Origin: Chloroflexota bacterium
GTDB taxonomy: Bacteria > Chloroflexota > Anaerolineae > Promineifilales > Promineifilaceae
Direction of reading: 5' to 3'
Length of the DNA stretch: 50,144 nucleotides
Assembly: GCA_024275635.1 (NCBI GenBank)
Contig: JAJRYT010000117.1
Span: 1-50,144, forward strand
Part shown: piece after piece, positions 25,206 through 32,932 of the stretch
Layout: every line of letters begins with the position of its first letter
How positions within the stretch are numbered: position 1 is the stretch's first letter
Program-made: the position numbers and the translations under genes
The notes under the pieces: generated by a model
Told to the model about the DNA's origin: nothing
Seen by the model: only the letters and a program-made list of their open reading frames with translations
Database searches by the model: none

Positions 25206-26525
25206 ATGAAAAGAATAGGTTTCTTGGTTTTGTTAATCGTTGGATTGGCTGCCTGCGGTGCAGATAATGACGCGCAGCTTGACGACCTGCTGCAAAAAGC
25301 GAATGTTTTCCAACTCGATTTTGGCCCTGCGCCGGATCCGGATAAAGTCGCGTTGGGACAGGCGCTCTTTTTTGACAAGGAATCGAGCGGCAACCGGGAT
25401 ACGTCCTGCGCCACTTGCCATCATCCACTGTTGTTTACGGGCGACGGCTTGCCGCTGCCGGTGGGAACGAGCGGCGCTGGATTGGGACCGACGCGGGTAC
25501 GGGGCCAGGGTCGCGGGTTCATTCCCCGCAATGCGCCTGAAGTGTTTAACCGGGGCGCACCCGAATGGCGGACAATGTTTTGGGACGGCCGTATCGCCAT
25601 CCAAGACGAAAACAGTCTCATCACCCCCGCTGGAACCATGTCCCTCAACCAGATTGATAACGTCACCGCCGCCCAGGCCATGTTCCCGCCCACGGCTGCT
25701 GACGAGATGCGCGGCCAGTCTGGCGACAAAGACGTGTTTGGCGAACCCAACGAATTGGCCCAGCTTGATGGCGAGGAGGCGATTTGGGAGGGCTTGATGG
25801 CGCGATTACTGGCGATCCCCGGCTATACGCCCCTGTTCCAGGCCGCTTTCCCGGATGCGGCTGTGGATGAATTGACTTTTCACGATGCCGCTAACGCCAT
25901 TGGCGCGTTTGAAATCGCCGCCTTTACGTTTACCGATAGCCCTTGGGATCAGTATTTAGCCGGCGATACGAGCGCCTTGTCGGATGAGGCGAAGCGGGGG
26001 GCGTTGTTGTTTTATGGGGAAGCAGGGTGCGCGCGCTGTCACAGCGGCAATTTGATGACGGATCAGCAGTATCACAACATTGGCGCACCCCAGTTTGGGC
26101 CGGGGAAGAGCGAGATAGGGGTGGATGACGGCCGTTTTCTGGAAACCAACACCCCCGCCCACCAATTCGCCTTCCGAACTCCACCGCTGCGTAACGTCGC
26201 CCTCACCGGCCCCTACATGCACAACGGCGCGTATGATTCTCTGGAAGCCGTCGTCCGTCACCATTTAGATGTTAAAGCCGGGCTGCTCAATTACGATATG
26301 AGTCATCTGGTCCCGGAACTGCAAATCACCTATCGCGGCGATGCGGCCATGCAAGAAGCGATTCTGGAAACGCTCGACCCCCTCATGATTGCGTCCACAT
26401 CCCTTACTGACACCGAAGTGGGCCAGCTTGTCGCCTTTCTGCACGCCTTAACCGCACCATCAGCCACAAATCTGGCCCACACGCTTCCCGATTCGGTTCC
26501 CAGCGGTCTGCCGGTGCGAGATTAG
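25206..26525 (+). CDS. Di-heme cytochrome c peroxidase (CcpA/MauG family) lipoprotein
   Basis: A 439-residue protein starting MKRIGFLVLLIVGLAACGAD, with a clear lipobox (LAAC), so probably anchored outside the membrane. Two CxxCH heme sites: TSCATCHHP (about 65-73) and GCARCHSG (about 275-282). The downstream region has FRTPPLRNVALTGPYMHNGAYDSLEAV, the heme axial Met and C-terminal motif of CcpA-like peroxidases. It reduces H2O2 using c-type cytochromes or acts on protein substrates as MauG does. AGAGG precedes the ATG at 25206 by 6 nt; a TTG at 25188 is less likely. Confidence 0.93.
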   Translation: MKRIGFLVLLIVGLAACGADNDAQLDDLLQKANVFQLDFGPAPDPDKVALGQALFFDKESSGNRDTSCATCHHPLLFTGDGLPLPVGTSGAGLGPTRVRGQGRGFIPRNAPEVFNRGAPEWRTMFWDGRIAIQDENSLITPAGTMSLNQIDNVTAAQAMFPPTAADEMRGQSGDKDVFGEPNELAQLDGEEAIWEGLMARLLAIPGYTPLFQAAFPDAAVDELTFHDAANAIGAFEIAAFTFTDSPWDQYLAGDTSALSDEAKRGALLFYGEAGCARCHSGNLMTDQQYHNIGAPQFGPGKSEIGVDDGRFLETNTPAHQFAFRTPPLRNVALTGPYMHNGAYDSLEAVVRHHLDVKAGLLNYDMSHLVPELQITYRGDAAMQEAILETLDPLMIASTSLTDTEVGQLVAFLHALTAPSATNLAHTLPDSVPSGLPVRD

Positions 26526-26530
26526 ACACG

Positions 26531-26562
26531 AAACCCCCGGTTTCTGCTAGAGAAACCGGGGG
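26531..26562 (+). terminator. Strong hairpin between convergent genes
   Basis: CCCCCGGTTTCT (26534-26545) pairs perfectly with AGAAACCGGGGG (26551-26562) around a 5-nt loop, just after the peroxidase stop. It has no T-tract and may serve both converging transcripts. A related AAGAACCGGTTTCTT palindrome lies upstream of the gene (about 25171-25186). Confidence 0.65.
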
Positions 26563-26569
26563 GGCAGAT

Positions 26570-26794
26570 TCATTCATCGGATGGCGAATGAACCGCCTTG
26601 TGTAAAATTCCCAAAAACTCGTCCAGCGGAACGCGGTGAACACGCGCCGCCCGTTCGACGGTGAGCGCTTTTGTCAACATGCGGCGGAAGGAATAGCGGC
26701 TCACACGCTTAACGCCAAAAACCTCCATCACATCGGCGATATCGCCATATTCATCCAAAATATCGGATACGCGGGTATCTTTTGTAATTTCCAT
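26570..26794 (-). CDS. DUF1858 domain protein
   Basis: A 74-residue protein matching the DUF1858 domain (ITKDTRVSDILDEYGDIADVMEVFG, residues 3-27), the small helical domain also found at the N-terminus of ScdA/YtfE-type di-iron repair proteins and some hybrid-cluster proteins. The remaining part (LTVERAARVHRVPLDEFLGIL) is typical as well. It follows the polytopic protein 26873-28099 on the same strand and probably shares its job in redox or NO-related chemistry; that role is an inference. Confidence 0.85.
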   Translation of the reverse strand: MEITKDTRVSDILDEYGDIADVMEVFGVKRVSRYSFRRMLTKALTVERAARVHRVPLDEFLGILHKAVHSPSDE

Positions 26795-26872
26795 GAACTT
26801 CTTCCTTTTTTTCTTCCCTGTGTATCTTCGTCTCTCCGTGAAGCTCCGTGTCCCGCTTTCTTGCGCCTTTCG

Positions 26873-28099
26873 TTAATTTTCCATCAATATCAAGCTGGCC
26901 GTTTCTGATTCTGCATGTTCCAAACCAGCGCGGACAATTTGCCACAACTCCTTGACGATGGGCAGCAATGAGAGTGTCCACATCAGGTAAGCCGAGCCGT
27001 GTAACGTTCCGCGCATGGCGCCTTCGGCAAAGATACTGGCCCACAATAAGAAGCCGCCCAGGTGAACGGTTATCAGGCTGAGACGGGAACCGCCCAGTTT
27101 TGGCGTTTCGTCCGGTAAGAAAACGCGCCGGAAGAAGTAAGGAATGGAGGCGTATCCAAACTGGAGTACCCAACCGTAAATCAAGGCTTGAGGCGCAGTG
27201 GCTTCAATGCCGCGTCCGGGGAAGCCGGGAACCTTAAACAGAACCAGGGGAGCTACCAATACCGGGGCCAAAATCCAGAAGTAGGATGTGACCAGGTGTA
27301 ACATTCCCGGCGTCCAGGCTTCACGGTCGCCTTGCAAGGGCTTGATGATGTTGACCAGCAGCCAAATTGTTGCGCTCAGATGCAGCAGCAAACCAGGGAC
27401 GAGGAGCAGCCAGGTGGCAGCAAACCAGGGGCCGAAGATGAGGCCGAAGGCGCCGACAGTCATCATCCAGAAGATGGCATTGACGGAGTTGGGGCTGGCT
27501 AACGGCCGTTTCGCCCACGTCGGGTACAAATCAATCAGCAGCCCGGCAAAGACCAGCGATAGTAAACCCCAATTGTTGGCATGGATGTGTACTTCCAGCG
27601 GTACCGAGATCAGGAGCGGTTCGGCCCAGTTGAAAAAGAGGCCAGCGCCTACGATAATACCCACCAAGAAATAGCTGAGACCGGCAATGTAAAACTTGCG
27701 TCCAGCGCCTGCCTGGGAGGAGACACTGCTGGCAGCACGCATTTTGCTTAGCTGCACGATAAGTAACGTTGTTGCCGTAAACACCAGCGTGCTGCCCGCA
27801 AAAATTGGCACAAAATTAACCAACGGGATGCCGATCAACAACAGAAGTATGCCGCCATTCAGCGTCAGCCAAATGTCCCAACGAAGTTTCGGGCGCGGTA
27901 ATTTAGCGCGGATTGCCGCCAGTATAGGCATCAGCCAAAAAATGATTTGTGTCAACGTGCCCAGCGTAATCAAGTGGACGCGCAGCCATTTCATCCCGTT
28001 AAACCAGGGCAAAATTCGCAAACTGGCAAATGAGGCTTCTAATGCGCCCAACACGGCCAGCGAAAGATATAAAACAACCATTAAAAGATAAGGATTCAT
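26873..28099 (-). CDS. Polytopic membrane protein, NnrS/heme-copper oxidase subunit I-like
   Basis: A 408-residue protein with about twelve hydrophobic helices and conserved-looking membrane His residues: VHLITLG (about 41), VHIHANNWGLLS (about 170), LLLHLSATIW (about 220), MLHLVTSYFWI (about 250) and ITVHLGGFLLW (about 350). This arrangement recalls NnrS and NorB/cytochrome oxidase subunit I-like proteins that bind heme in the membrane, but I cannot assign a precise family. The small membrane-protein gene upstream ends in TGA overlapping its ATG (TGATG), and a DUF1858 gene follows. Together this suggests a small heme/NO-related membrane unit. Confidence 0.6.
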   Translation of the reverse strand: MNPYLLMVVLYLSLAVLGALEASFASLRILPWFNGMKWLRVHLITLGTLTQIIFWLMPILAAIRAKLPRPKLRWDIWLTLNGGILLLLIGIPLVNFVPIFAGSTLVFTATTLLIVQLSKMRAASSVSSQAGAGRKFYIAGLSYFLVGIIVGAGLFFNWAEPLLISVPLEVHIHANNWGLLSLVFAGLLIDLYPTWAKRPLASPNSVNAIFWMMTVGAFGLIFGPWFAATWLLLVPGLLLHLSATIWLLVNIIKPLQGDREAWTPGMLHLVTSYFWILAPVLVAPLVLFKVPGFPGRGIEATAPQALIYGWVLQFGYASIPYFFRRVFLPDETPKLGGSRLSLITVHLGGFLLWASIFAEGAMRGTLHGSAYLMWTLSLLPIVKELWQIVRAGLEHAESETASLILMEN

Positions 28100-28332
28100 C
28101 AAGCGTCTCCCTTCAAAATTCGTTTTTGCGTACCAGAAACGCCATTTCTACGTTTTTGCCGCCGCTTCCGTTTGGTAAGGTAAGGTAAATAATACAGGTA
28201 TGCGCCAGTGATAGCTAAAAGAAGCATCAATAATGACTGTACCATTTCCCACTGAGGGATATTTGCTATTACTTGCCCATTACCGGTTAGCTTGAGAATA
28301 ACGGCCGTTGGAATCAAAATAAACGTCGGCAT
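28099..28332 (-). CDS. Small two-helix membrane protein
   Basis: About 77 residues, with two hydrophobic segments (MPTFILIPTAVILKL and SLLMLLLAITGAYLYYL) and a highly basic tail (TKRKRRQKRRN). The codons just upstream read LRNIHRWLA, resembling the start of a PepSY-type helix, so the true start may be a TTG (28338) or further up. Its stop overlaps the start of the polytopic gene, so the two are translationally coupled and it may be an accessory subunit. Confidence 0.6.
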   Translation of the reverse strand: MPTFILIPTAVILKLTGNGQVIANIPQWEMVQSLLMLLLAITGAYLYYLPYLTKRKRRQKRRNGVSGTQKRILKGDA

Positions 28333-28354
28333 GGCCAACCAACGATGAATATTA

Positions 28355-28366
28355 CGTAACTACTTA
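28355..28366. repeat. Variant copy of the CGTAACTACTAA element
   Basis: CGTAACTACTTA, eleven of twelve bases as at 786 and 11371, in the short gap between the small membrane protein and the cupin gene. Confidence 0.4.
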
Positions 28367-28377
28367 TCGTGCGAAAT

Positions 28378-28689
28378 TTATGAAATACGGACTGCAAGAA
28401 ATGCTAGGCGCGTGTCTGCTTCCATGCCCCGTGTTGCGCCTTCCGGCATCACAATCGTGGCTCCGGAGCTAACCGCCATGCGTTCGCCATCAACAGTCAT
28501 CCAACCAGTCCCCTCCAGAAAATGGTAGATGGCCTGCGCCTCTGCATGTTCCGGAATTTGCTGCCCTGGTTCTAATCCGGCCAGGATAAACTTGACCTTT
28601 TCATTTACCATTAAAACTTGCGGCTGCGGTCCCTCATTTGAATAAACAACTTTTTCTTTCCAATTGGGATAAAGCGCTGTCTGTGTCAT
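28378..28689 (-). CDS. Single-domain cupin
   Basis: A 103-residue small cupin: the first motif is GQQIPEHAEAQAIYHFLEGTGWMTVDGE (around residues 43-70; split in two halves GQQIPEHAEAQAIYHFLEG and GWMTVDGE), the second is VMPEGATRGMEA with the usual metal His missing. So a metal would be held by only one or two His. A GGAG site precedes the ATG at 28689 (MTQTALYPNW). The role is unknown; small cupins like this are often ligand-binding or dioxygenase-like proteins. Confidence 0.8.
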   Translation of the reverse strand: MTQTALYPNWKEKVVYSNEGPQPQVLMVNEKVKFILAGLEPGQQIPEHAEAQAIYHFLEGTGWMTVDGERMAVSSGATIVMPEGATRGMEADTRLAFLAVRIS

Positions 28690-28780
28690 ACCATTTCTCC
28701 TTGTATTTTTCCAAGTCGCATTAAAAACAATCGACACATCATACACTCTTTCTAATCATGTGTCGCCGACTTTTGTCGGA

Positions 28781-29200
28781 CTATCGATGTGCGACTATCT
28801 GCCAAACCAGGAAGAACAGCAAACGCCAGACAAACAAGAAAACAAGTCCAAAGCCCAATGTCGCGGCTAAAAATAAAGTGGCAATATTCCAGCGGCTTTG
28901 GATAAGGAAACGCAACAAAATTGCCAGCGGCGCCGTCACCAGCCAGGTAACCACTGCACGAGCAAGTAATGACCGGCTCGTCCACTCCTCGACACGTGGA
29001 AACGCCCCCAACGGGAAACCTACCACAATCCATAACAAAGCAAATTCCCATGATGCCAGTAATACACCCATCGCCGGGTTCGCTGCGTCAATTGTGCCAT
29101 GATCATTCTGTCCAACATAAACAAACGAAATGAGTGTGGCAAGGTCGCCAATGATTAAGATAATTCTGGCCCATTTTTTAGACATAGGTAACATTTTCAT
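28781..29200 (-). CDS. DUF3054 family membrane protein
   Basis: A 139-residue protein with four hydrophobic segments and the DUF3054 pattern (ARIILIIGDLATLISFVYVGQ, then IVVGFPLGAFPRVEEW and RSLLARAVVTWLVTAPLAIL). Function unknown. I choose the ATG at 29200 because GGAG is 9 nt before it; 29206 is the alternative. A CCGAC-TTTT-GTCGG mini-hairpin (28766-28779) follows the gene. Its upstream side abuts the decayed GyrI-like copy. Confidence 0.75.
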   Translation of the reverse strand: MKMLPMSKKWARIILIIGDLATLISFVYVGQNDHGTIDAANPAMGVLLASWEFALLWIVVGFPLGAFPRVEEWTSRSLLARAVVTWLVTAPLAILLRFLIQSRWNIATLFLAATLGFGLVFLFVWRLLFFLVWQIVAHR

Positions 29201-29208
29201 AGTCATAT

Positions 29209-29437
29209 TCTCCGGCGCTGTCGGCGTGGATCACTTAAATAGATTTCATGGTGTTTACCATGGGGGGTGCATCCATTCTCCACGATAAATGTGTATAAAT
29301 TGGCAATAGTTGGTGTTTCGTCGGCATAAGGGCCGATTGTACATGATTTGCACGGCCGTTTCCTCCACCAACTGTTCCCGGCGCACTTTACCAAATAGCC
29401 GGGGAATTCTTTTTGCGGATTACTTCGGTAACGGCCG
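29209..29437 (-). pseudogene. Decayed partial copy of the GyrI-like gene
   Basis: This stretch is clearly homologous at DNA level to 31411-31640, the 3' third of the intact GyrI-like gene, and encodes shared peptides IGPYADE.PTIANL and GKHHEIYLSDPRR. A one-base insertion near 29336 and a one-base deletion near 29221 break the frame. The 5' part is missing: homology stops at AACGGCCG directly next to the end of the lipoprotein gene. It is probably a relic of a local duplication spanning about 2.2 kb. Confidence 0.85.
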
Positions 29438-29444
29438 AAAAACA

Positions 29445-31187
29445 CTACCCACCCAACAAAGCATTGGCCATGTTAATCGCCGGGATGAGCCGATCCAAAC
29501 TGTTGTTTACGCCCGACCGCGCATCGCCATAAGCCTGGGGGTTGAGGCCACCGCCGCCATGCTCACACAGCGAGAAAACGCCGCTGTTGGTGTTATAGCC
29601 ATTCTCGACGGCAAAGTTGTACTCATTGTAAACGCCCTGCCAATCGCCGGGGACATCACGGTAAGCCGCGCTGCCCACCAGTTGACGGTAATACTCTTCA
29701 TATTCAACACACGTTGCTGTTGAACCATTAACAAGCCGGTCAAGCAAACCGCCCATTTGTTCCAAAACCCATTGGGCGTTGTTCATGTTGTCCCGTAACG
29801 CGGCGGCGTCAAAGGGGATGGGCGCCGGACGAACAGGCGGACCGGCCGGTTCTGGCGTGGGCGTAGCGGCGGATGGGGCGATGGTCAGGGAGACGTCATC
29901 CCAGATGGCTTCGTTATGGGCCGGTAAGTTGGAACCCAGCGGGGCGCTCTGAAGGATGACGGCAATAGTGTCGGTCTCGGCGATGGCGTCAACGGTCAGG
30001 TACTGCCAGGCGTCTAACGGCCGTACATACCCCGTGCAAACGGCCGTTCCTTTGTTGGGGTCGGTTTCATTGCTGGGGCCAATACACAACCGGGCCGAAT
30101 AATCGCCCGGGTTTTCCGAGCGGGCGCGGTCTTCGCCGCTGCTAGACCAGATTTTCACCCAAACGCCCGCCCGGTAGGTTTGACCGGGAGTGACATTGAA
30201 CACATTTTGGTAATAGATTGACTCTGGCTGCCCATACACCGAGGCGACGGACTTTGCGCCGGAATGAACAAATTGGGGATTGTCGGCGGCAACATAAACA
30301 CGGGGGGCGGTATTGTCGTAGCGGCCGACTCTCCATCCGGCGCCGCCGGCTTCAAAGCTGGGGTCGGATAACAGGTTGCCGGCGGGCGGAGCGGCGACCG
30401 GGGGCGGCTGGGGCGCAGGCGGGGCGGCGGCGACCCTGGTTGGGGCCGGTGTGGGGGTGGCGGGGGCGGCAACGGCCGTTACCCGCGCCAAATCAACCGC
30501 CTCGCTGTCTACCAATGAAGCCGCCAGCCACACCTCTTCCCCTTCTGCGTTTAGCACAACCAACCAACCGCTGTCATCACTGCGGCCAACCACTTCTAAA
30601 ATCTCGCCCGCTTCAACGGAGCCAATAGCGTCATACATCGTGCCTGGCCCGCTGCGTAAAGTCCCGCTATCCGCCAGGACAGCGACAAAATACCCGGCTT
30701 CCAGGGTCACAGTCACTTCATTGTCACCGGCAGCGAAATCAATCGTCAGCGCCTTCTCCAGGTAGCCATCAGCCTTTACAGTGACTGTGTAAGACGTTCC
30801 GGTCACCAATTCAGCAAAAACGGCCGTCCCATCTTCACCCGCCGCCTGTTCAACTTGAAAATCCGGATCGTCATTCGTCACCTGCACGATGCTGCCTGCC
30901 AGGGGAACTTCGTCCGTTTCGTCAATGACCAGAACGATAAGTAAGGGTTCCGGGGTAGGCGATGGGGTGAAAGTGGGCGTGAAGGTTGGGGCCGGCATAT
31001 CCGTGGGCGTCAATGTATCCGTTGGCAAGGGGGTGACTGTTTCGGTTGGGGATAAGGTTGGCGCTGTGGCGGCTGTGGGTTCATTGCCAGCCGCCTGGGA
31101 AACGGGCGCAGGCGCTTCCTGGCGACAACCGCTCGCCACCCAAACGAGAATCATGATGAAAACATACAATGGGGTTTTGTTCTTCAC
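29445..31187 (-). CDS. SH3b/carbohydrate-binding-like lipoprotein
   Basis: A 580-residue exported lipoprotein. GTG start at 31187 after GGAGGA, signal peptide with lipobox ASGC (Cys21), then a Thr/Pro-rich stalk (about 25-100). A carboxypeptidase-regulatory-like beta domain follows (about 100-165), then a bacterial SH3 domain (about 168-235; SGTLRSGPGTMYDAIGSV). After a second Pro/Ala linker comes a jelly-roll CBM4/9-like domain (about 275-440; LLSDPSFEAGGAGWRVG and AWQYLTV). The last 120 residues are mainly helical (ALRDNMNNAQWVLEQMGG). The design suggests cell-surface attachment or sensing of wall or glycan. The gene ends 8 bp from the GyrI-like relic. Confidence 0.82.
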   Translation of the reverse strand: MKNKTPLYVFIMILVWVASGCRQEAPAPVSQAAGNEPTAATAPTLSPTETVTPLPTDTLTPTDMPAPTFTPTFTPSPTPEPLLIVLVIDETDEVPLAGSIVQVTNDDPDFQVEQAAGEDGTAVFAELVTGTSYTVTVKADGYLEKALTIDFAAGDNEVTVTLEAGYFVAVLADSGTLRSGPGTMYDAIGSVEAGEILEVVGRSDDSGWLVVLNAEGEEVWLAASLVDSEAVDLARVTAVAAPATPTPAPTRVAAAPPAPQPPPVAAPPAGNLLSDPSFEAGGAGWRVGRYDNTAPRVYVAADNPQFVHSGAKSVASVYGQPESIYYQNVFNVTPGQTYRAGVWVKIWSSSGEDRARSENPGDYSARLCIGPSNETDPNKGTAVCTGYVRPLDAWQYLTVDAIAETDTIAVILQSAPLGSNLPAHNEAIWDDVSLTIAPSAATPTPEPAGPPVRPAPIPFDAAALRDNMNNAQWVLEQMGGLLDRLVNGSTATCVEYEEYYRQLVGSAAYRDVPGDWQGVYNEYNFAVENGYNTNSGVFSLCEHGGGGLNPQAYGDARSGVNNSLDRLIPAINMANALLGG

Positions 31188-31296
31188 TGCTGCTCCTCCT
31201 ATGGATGATTGGGGATGATTGGGCACGCGCTGATTACTCAATATCAGCGTGATGTGTAGCTTGGCAGTATGCTGGCATTGCGCTAAAAAGAAAAGT

Positions 31297-31329
31297 GACA
31301 AACGGCCGTTTTCTCCCCTGCCGTTTGTC
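31297..31329 (-). terminator. Hairpin GACAAACGG/CCGTTTGTC
   Basis: A perfect 9-bp stem (31297-31305 with 31321-31329) followed on the minus strand by a T-rich run. It lies beyond the stronger 31339-31366 terminator and may act as a second stop for the GyrI-like transcript. Confidence 0.45.
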
Positions 31330-31338
31330 ATGCGCATA

Positions 31339-31366
31339 ATAAAAAAGGGCCACAAATTTGTGGCCC
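31339..31366 (-). terminator. Rho-independent terminator of the padR-gyrI transcript
   Basis: On the minus strand a GGGCCACAAATTTGTGGCCC stem-loop is followed by six T, directly after the GyrI-like stop at 31372. Confidence 0.85.
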
Positions 31367-31371
31367 GCTCA

Positions 31372-31989
31372 TCATGCCGGCGCGACCGGCTGCCGGATCA
31401 CCGTCTTCAGTTTCTCCGGCGCTGTCCGGCGTGGATCACTCAAATAAATTTCGTGATGTTTACCACGAGGGATGTATCCATTCTCGGCGATAAATTTGTG
31501 TAAATTGGCAATAGTTGGCGCTTCGTCGGCATAGGGGCCAATATGCATGATTTGCACGGCCGTTCCCTCTGCCAACTGTTCCAGGCGCACTTTGCCAATG
31601 GCCGGGGGATTCTTTTTGCGGATTACCTCGGTAACGGCCGTGTCCACCGTGACTTGCGTCACAACCTCCGGAACCAGGATCATCGCCGTCCACAGCCAGC
31701 TATCCTTATCCGCCAGGCTGAATACGTCCATATCTTCCGCCCACCACAACCCTTCCAGCGGCATAACCGTATAATCCAACGCCATCTCCCCCTTTTTCAT
31801 CATAAACTTAATCGTATAAGCCAGAGCATAAAGCGCCGCCAACGCTTCCTGGTACTCCTGAGACGTGTTGGGATCGCCACGGCCGTCTACCATCAAATAT
31901 TGCCGCGGCGGCACATCAACCACAGACACCTTCCTGGCGCTGGGCCGGTATAAATGCTTCCATTCCTTCTTCAAATCAATTTTAGTCAT
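31372..31989 (-). CDS. GyrI-like small-molecule-binding protein
   Basis: A 205-residue protein of the GyrI-like (SOUL/GyrI superfamily) type: VVDVPPRQYLMVDGRGDPN near the start, LWWAEDMDVF in the middle and GPYADEAPTIANLHKFI, GKHHEIYLSDPRR at the end. Such proteins bind or hydrolyse small hydrophobic, often cytotoxic, compounds. It is the second gene of a PadR-led pair (4-bp gap). The start is ATG 31989 (MTKIDLKKEW) after GGAG. A truncated copy lies at 29209-29437. Confidence 0.85.
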   Translation of the reverse strand: MTKIDLKKEWKHLYRPSARKVSVVDVPPRQYLMVDGRGDPNTSQEYQEALAALYALAYTIKFMMKKGEMALDYTVMPLEGLWWAEDMDVFSLADKDSWLWTAMILVPEVVTQVTVDTAVTEVIRKKNPPAIGKVRLEQLAEGTAVQIMHIGPYADEAPTIANLHKFIAENGYIPRGKHHEIYLSDPRRTAPEKLKTVIRQPVAPA

Positions 31990-31993
31990 GGTA

Positions 31994-32542
31994 TCATTCT
32001 CCATCATCATTCTGATTCGATAACCTTTGTATAAATGTTTCTATCCAGGCCAACTCCGCTTCAAGCAACACGCTGCTCAGTTCAAACATCCCCTGCACAT
32101 GAAAAGGCATGTTATCATCGCCTTGTTCTTGCCGGCGGGCCTGCACATAATCGCGCCTTTCGGCCAATGCTTGTTGATATTGCCGCAAGGCGCTCGCCGC
32201 CTCCGCAGCCGAAAGGTGCGGCAGACCGGCCAGACCCAATTGAAACGAAGTAAAACAAGGCTGAGGCACAGTCAACGCCTGCATCGTCGCCTCGCGCCAG
32301 GCGCTCCGACCAGCATCGGTCACCCGGTACACCTTGCGCGCCGGCCCTCGGCCCGCCGCCTGTTCTAATTGGCTGGCAATCAAACCATTCCGTTCCAACT
32401 TTTTGAGCAGGTAATATATGGATGAAAAACCCACCTCCGTCCAATCGCGCATGCCGCGTGCGGCAATTACTTGCTCAATCTCATAACCATGCCGCGCCTG
32501 CTCTACAACCAAGCCTAAGATGGCTAATTCTGCATTAGTCAT
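31994..32542 (-). CDS. PadR family transcriptional regulator
   Basis: A 182-residue regulator: the N-terminal PadR winged helix (LAILGLVVEQARHGYEI.., then SSIYYLLKKLERNGLIAS, AGRGPARKVYRVTDAGR) and a C-terminal Vir-like coiled-coil dimerisation domain (about 95-180). PadR proteins generally repress nearby detoxification or efflux genes until a ligand binds; here the likely target is its own padR-GyrI-like operon, through the palindrome over its promoter. AGGA site before the ATG. Confidence 0.93.
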   Translation of the reverse strand: MTNAELAILGLVVEQARHGYEIEQVIAARGMRDWTEVGFSSIYYLLKKLERNGLIASQLEQAAGRGPARKVYRVTDAGRSAWREATMQALTVPQPCFTSFQLGLAGLPHLSAAEAASALRQYQQALAERRDYVQARRQEQGDDNMPFHVQGMFELSSVLLEAELAWIETFIQRLSNQNDDGE

Positions 32543-32560
32543 AGGTTTATCCTGATTAAG

Positions 32561-32604
32561 TAATATTCTTGTATTAGAATATTATATAAGCTATGATTTG
32601 TCAA
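32561..32604 (-). promoter_or_regulatory. padR promoter with overlapping palindromic operator
   Basis: On the minus strand, TTGACA (32604-32599), a 17-bp spacer and TATTCT (32581-32576). The perfect 9-bp inverted repeat TAATATTCT/AGAATATTA (32561-32569 with 32576-32584, 6-bp gap) covers the -10 box and start site. It is well placed for repression by the PadR protein. Confidence 0.7.
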
Positions 32605-32634
32605 GATGGAAAACGGCCGTTCCCCCGCCCCTGG

Positions 32635-32662
32635 CAACAAAAAAGGCCACGTTTCCGTGACC
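32635..32662 (-). terminator. Rho-independent terminator after the CDGSH gene
   Basis: Minus strand: GGTCACG-GAAA-CGTGGCC stem-loop followed by a run of T, in the 35-nt region after the CDGSH stop. Confidence 0.8.
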
Positions 32663-32696
32663 TCTTCCACATCCATGACAGCAAATGCCGTCCCAA

Positions 32697-32912
32697 TCAA
32701 TCTTCCTTCAAGCACAGCGTTAGCGGCGCCGCTTCAAAACCAACTTTTTTATGCGTCCCATCACAAAACGGCTTGTTGGCCGACTGTCCGCAGCGACACA
32801 AAGCAATCATTGAGCCTTTTGTCACCTGCTCATTACCTTCCGCATCTACATAACTGGCTGCGCCAGCAATCAGGTATGGGCCATTTTCATTAGCGCTAAT
32901 TTCTTTTGCCAT
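32697..32912 (-). CDS. CDGSH iron-sulfur domain protein
   Basis: A 71-residue protein with the [2Fe-2S]-binding CDGSH motif CRCGQSANKPFCDGTH (three Cys and one His, residues about 38-53), which holds a redox-active, pH-labile cluster. The N-terminal part (ENGPYLIAGAASYVDAEGNE) matches the usual beta-strand lead-in of bacterial single-CDGSH proteins. It lies downstream of the ClpP-type gene on the same strand (20-bp gap) and ends in a terminator. Precise role unknown (electron transfer or cluster transfer). Confidence 0.93.
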   Translation of the reverse strand: MAKEISANENGPYLIAGAASYVDAEGNEQVTKGSMIALCRCGQSANKPFCDGTHKKVGFEAAPLTLCLKED

Positions 32913-32932
32913 TTCAAACTCCTATTGATACC

